Origin: Paracoccaceae bacterium
Lineage (GTDB): Bacteria; Pseudomonadota; Alphaproteobacteria; Rhodobacterales; Rhodobacteraceae
Assembly: GCA_030625695.1 (NCBI GenBank)
Contig: DAOUQK010000136.1
Location: 1-8,648, forward strand
Direction: 5' to 3'
DNA: 8,648 bases
Shown here: in pieces, positions 6,975-8,648 of the stretch
Layout of the letters: each line of letters starts with the position of its first letter
How positions within the stretch are numbered: position 1 is the first letter of the stretch
The notes under the pieces: model-generated
Database searches by the model: none
What the model saw: only the letters and a program-made list of their open reading frames with translations
Told to the model about the DNA's origin: nothing
Translations under genes and position numbers: made by a program

Positions 6975-7137
6975 GCCCAAGGGCACTGACCTTTCTCAGG
7001 CCAGTCAGACGTGGCTCAACGACGTTGCCTGGCTCCTGAACGGCAGGCCCAGAAAAACACTTGGATGGAGAACACCCACAGAAGCAATGGCTGAAGAAAT
7101 CGAGGCCTTCAATTCAAACGTTGCACTTGATACTTGA
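6975..7137 (+). pseudogene. IS30-family transposase, C-terminal fragment
   Basis: About 54 codons read 'PKGTDLSQ', then 'LNDVAWLLNGRPRKTLGWRT' and 'PTEAMAEEIEAFN', with a TGA stop at 7135-7137. The 'PKGT.L' and 'LN.RPRKTLGW.TP.EA' blocks are the characteristic C-terminus of IS30-family transposases, the last part of the DDE domain. The upstream ~270 residues, with the helix-turn-helix and most catalytic residues, are missing. The last codons overlap the terminal inverted repeat, as is common in this family. Not functional. Confidence 0.85.
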
Positions 7138-7143
7138 ATCCAA
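6975..7143 (+). mobile_element. IS30-family remnant (3' end with right inverted repeat)
   Basis: Only the last ~170 bp remain: the transposase tail and the right terminal repeat. The terminal bases GTTGCACTTGATACTTGAATC (7120-7140), read as the reverse complement, follow the IS30 end pattern GATTCAA...TCAA..GCAAC. The left part is deleted and fused to the partition-gene remnant. The outer end is placed near 7143 by analogy with IS30 and is uncertain by a few bases. Confidence 0.65.
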
Positions 7144-7184
7144 GAACCCTCCCGAAGTGCTGACAGACCTTCGGTTCTTTTCAT
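7144..7184 (-). pseudogene. Start of an unknown minus-strand gene cut by the IS30 end
   Basis: Reading leftward, a good Shine-Dalgarno (AGAGGGG, 6 bases before ATG 7184-7182) opens a frame starting MKRTEGLSALREG. After about 13 codons it enters the IS30 end and then continues antisense to the transposase tail until a stop at 7005-7007 (59 residues in all). The ribosome-binding site and start look native, the rest is insertion sequence, so this is probably the preserved first codons of a gene interrupted by IS30. I do not recognise the peptide. It could be the original start of the partition operon, since both read the same way and flank the IS30 remnant, but this is not shown. Confidence 0.4.
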
Positions 7185-7200
7185 TTTACACCCCTCTCTA

Positions 7201-7226
7201 ATAGCATGTCATATATAACATGTTAT
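7201..7226. promoter_or_regulatory. AT-rich inverted repeat, possible operator/promoter of the cut gene
   Basis: Arms ATAGCATG (7201-7208) and CATGTTAT (7219-7226) pair at 7 of 8 positions around an AT-rich core. The right arm is part of a perfect 12-bp palindrome ATAACATGTTAT (7215-7226). The repeat lies 17-42 bp upstream of the ATG at 7184. Minus-strand TTATAT or TATTAG within it could act as a -10, but no convincing -35 is seen. Placement fits a self-regulated promoter. Confidence 0.35.
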
Positions 7227-7335
7227 CAGAGAAGGGTTTTGATCGCTAATATGGGGGGTAGATTTGCGTCAAATTGCGGTGCTTGTGCACAGCCTTACGT
7301 CGCCCTTAACAGGTCAGTCTTTGGGCGGGTTGGTA

Positions 7336-8370
7336 TTACAGGCAGGTTTCAACCCGAAATGCATCCGGAATGGTATCCTGCCCGTCCAGCATCAGATCAG
7401 CCATCACCTGCGCCACTTTTGGTGCCATGCCAAAGCCAATCTTGAATCCGCCGTTGGCGATAAAATGCCTGGGTTTCCCCGGATACGTCCCCAATACCGG
7501 CGCCCGGCTTTTGGCCCGAGGTCGCATCCCCGCCCAGCGGGCGATCACCTTGGCATCGCGCAATACAGGCATCACCAAACGGGCCCGCTCAATCACATCG
7601 TCCAGCAGGTGGTCGGTGCCGTGGGGGTCATCAAATTCCCGCTCGGTGGTTGACCCAATTCCAAGGGTGCCATCTTCGTGCGGGATGAAATGCAGGGTTT
7701 CGGCAAACACTTGTGGCGCGTCCCGTGCGTCATACTGCAACAGCGCCGATTGGCCTTTGATGCCGGTGCCGATGACCTTCCCTAATTCAAGGCTAAGCGC
7801 TGCAAGCCCGGCAGCACCTGTGGCATGGATCACAGCCCCCCGGTCCGGGGCCTGCGCGACGATATCGACATTCAGGGACTTCAAGGCCGCCACCAAAGCG
7901 GCGCAGGCCTGCCTGGGGTGCATTCGCGCACTTAAAGTATCGTGAATCACATATCCCGTAGCGCTGGGCGGGGTCCAATCGCCGAACGCATCAACCGGGC
8001 GGACGTGCCATTCCGCCTTACCCTGCCACAGGTCTTTGGCCGTCTCAGACCGTGCGTGTGCCAAATCAAGGGCGCGGGCATCACCAATCGGTTGCAAACG
8101 CCCGGTGCGGGCATATCCCGGCGATACCCCGCCTTGTTCCGCCACGTCCCGCCAGAACCCTTCGGCCATCATCAACGCTTCAAACTGAAACGCCTTCTTG
8201 GTGTTCCAGTTTTCCGGCACATGCGGTGCCAATGCACCAACCAGACCGCCGCTTGATCCGGACCCGGCGCCATTCGGGTCAACCACACAGACCGCGGCGC
8301 CCCGCTGCGCGCAGGCAAGCGCGATAGACAGACCAAATATTCCGGCACCCCGAACCGTTACATCCACCAT
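7336..8370 (-). CDS. FAD-dependent oxidoreductase, MnmC(o)/DAO-like
   Basis: A complete 344-residue enzyme of the glycine/D-amino-acid oxidase (DAO) superfamily. The N-terminus has the FAD Rossmann motif GAGIFG (residues 8-13) with D31 ending the second strand, followed by 'GSGSSGGLVGALAPH', the GG-type FAD contact. Later family blocks are 'LGIGSTTE' (about 236-243), 'WAGMRPRAKSRAPVLG' (about 289-304) and the C-terminal 'NGGFKIGFGMAPKVA' that closes over FAD. It faces mnmD divergently across 56 bp. In E. coli MnmC the methyltransferase and a DAO-type FAD domain are fused, so this protein is a plausible separate MnmC oxidase partner that removes the carboxymethyl group from cmnm5U34 of tRNA. 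An amino-acid or sarcosine-type oxidase remains possible. The start at 8370 has GGAGGG 7 bases upstream; an earlier ATG at 8460 would overlap mnmD and is rejected. Confidence 0.85.
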   Translation of the reverse strand: MVDVTVRGAGIFGLSIALACAQRGAAVCVVDPNGAGSGSSGGLVGALAPHVPENWNTKKAFQFEALMMAEGFWRDVAEQGGVSPGYARTGRLQPIGDARALDLAHARSETAKDLWQGKAEWHVRPVDAFGDWTPPSATGYVIHDTLSARMHPRQACAALVAALKSLNVDIVAQAPDRGAVIHATGAAGLAALSLELGKVIGTGIKGQSALLQYDARDAPQVFAETLHFIPHEDGTLGIGSTTEREFDDPHGTDHLLDDVIERARLVMPVLRDAKVIARWAGMRPRAKSRAPVLGTYPGKPRHFIANGGFKIGFGMAPKVAQVMADLMLDGQDTIPDAFRVETCL

Positions 8371-8402
8371 TGCCAATCCCTCCAACGTTCTCCAGTGTCG
8401 CG

Positions 8403-8417
8403 CCGTACCCTGTACGG
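8403..8417. repeat. Perfect inverted repeat CCGTAC-CCT-GTACGG in the divergent intergenic region
   Basis: Six-base arms 8403-8408 and 8412-8417 around CCT. The right arm overlaps the mnmD ribosome-binding site (GGAAG, 8416-8420). It may be an operator shared by the two divergent genes or a small RNA hairpin limiting mnmD translation; a chance palindrome is also possible. No clear -10/-35 pair is visible in the 56-bp gap. Confidence 0.35.
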
Positions 8418-8426
8418 AAGTTCCCC

Positions 8427-8648
8427 ATGATACGCCAGCTTGCCGATCTGGATTGGTCACAAGGCCAAGTGCCGGTTTCGACCCGGTTCGACGACCCCTA
8501 TTATTCGCTCGACAACGGTTTGGCGGAAACCACCCATGTTTTTCTGACCGGCAACGACCTGCCCGCCCGCTTTACCCCCGGGTTCACCATCGCCGAACTC
8601 GGCTTTGGCACCGGCCTTAACCTGCTCGCCACCTGGGCCGCGTGGGAG
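8427..8648 (+). CDS. mnmD: MnmD, tRNA 5-methylaminomethyl-2-thiouridine methyltransferase (partial, 5' part)
   Basis: The first 74 codons are present; the gene continues past the right edge. MnmD is the S-adenosylmethionine-dependent methyltransferase that converts nm5(s2)U34 to mnm5(s2)U34 in the wobble position of certain tRNAs, equivalent to the N-terminal half of E. coli MnmC. Recognisable family blocks are 'RFDDPYYSLDNGLAETTHVF' (residues 20-39), 'GNDLPARF' (42-49) and the SAM-binding motif 'IAELGFGTGLNLL' (55-67). The ATG at 8427 has GGAAG 6 bases upstream. It is transcribed divergently from the FAD oxidoreductase, consistent with an MnmC activity split over two genes. The catalytic C-terminal part lies outside the window. 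Confidence 0.9.
   Translation, partial: MIRQLADLDWSQGQVPVSTRFDDPYYSLDNGLAETTHVFLTGNDLPARFTPGFTIAELGFGTGLNLLATWAAWE

Noticed and set aside
7142..7179. Hairpin (AAGAAC/GTTCTT plus CGAAG/CTTCG) followed by a T-rich stretch on the plus strand
   Set aside because: The stem has a 5-nt one-sided bulge and overlaps the IS30 end and the start codons of the cut gene. It is too weak to call a terminator.
8371..8460. Upstream extension of the FAD oxidoreductase to an ATG at 8460
   Set aside because: It would overlap the mnmD coding start, lacks a Shine-Dalgarno, and puts 30 unrelated residues ahead of the FAD-binding strand. ATG 8370 has GGAGGG at ideal spacing.
1..8648. CRISPR arrays, tRNA/rRNA genes, toxin-antitoxin pairs or known defence systems
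   Set aside because: No regularly spaced repeats, no tRNA-like cloverleaf and no recognisable defence or toxin proteins were seen on either strand by reading.

Overview
The window looks like DNA from an alphaproteobacterium of the Rhodobacterales (Roseobacter/Paracoccus-like) group. The evidence is the clade I Tat-exported NosZ, the nosC-nosR-nosZ-nosD gene order, the mnmD/FAD-oxidase divergent pair, the RepB-type partition protein remnant, and the moderately high G+C. The taxonomic call is an inference from gene content and protein style, not from a search.

Layout. (1) Positions 1-5074, minus strand: the front half of a nitrous oxide reductase operon, read right to left as a nosC-like small Cys-rich membrane protein, nosR, nosZ and nosD. 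nosD runs off the left edge. The genes are tightly packed: a slight overlap or a few bases between nosC and nosR, 31 bp between nosR and nosZ, and 5 bp between nosZ and nosD. NosZ has all expected CuA and CuZ ligands, and NosR has its FMN site, both CxxxCP motifs and both 4Fe-4S motifs, so the operon front appears functional. (2) Positions 5075-5333: the control region. It holds an FNR/NnrR-type box (TTGAC-N4-GTCAT) with a -10-like hexamer about 30 bp downstream, matching a class II activator-dependent promoter for nosC. It also holds an unexplained 36-nt near-palindrome and a tandem TTCAGTC repeat.

(3) Positions 5334-7184: a graveyard of broken genes. In order: the C-terminal tail of a zinc-type alcohol dehydrogenase/quinone oxidoreductase cut by an IS5-family end; the N-terminal third of that IS5 transposase; about 380 bp I cannot identify, containing a strong minus-strand terminator; a plasmid partition (ParB/RepB C-terminal) protein missing its N-terminus; the C-terminal tail and right end of an IS30-family element; and the first codons of another minus-strand gene cut by that IS30 end. 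(4) Positions 7336-8648: core-genome genes. A complete FAD-dependent oxidoreductase (minus strand) is divergent from the start of mnmD (plus strand); together they correspond to the two halves of the bifunctional tRNA-modifying enzyme MnmC.

How it fits together. The nos genes reduce N2O to N2: NosR feeds electrons to periplasmic NosZ, and NosD takes part in copper-centre maturation. The adjacent IS and partition-gene debris suggests this chromosome segment was rearranged, possibly through integration of plasmid DNA, with the nos operon next to the scar. I found no intact new defence or mobile system. The most worthwhile leads are the nosC control region and the multi-junction scar.
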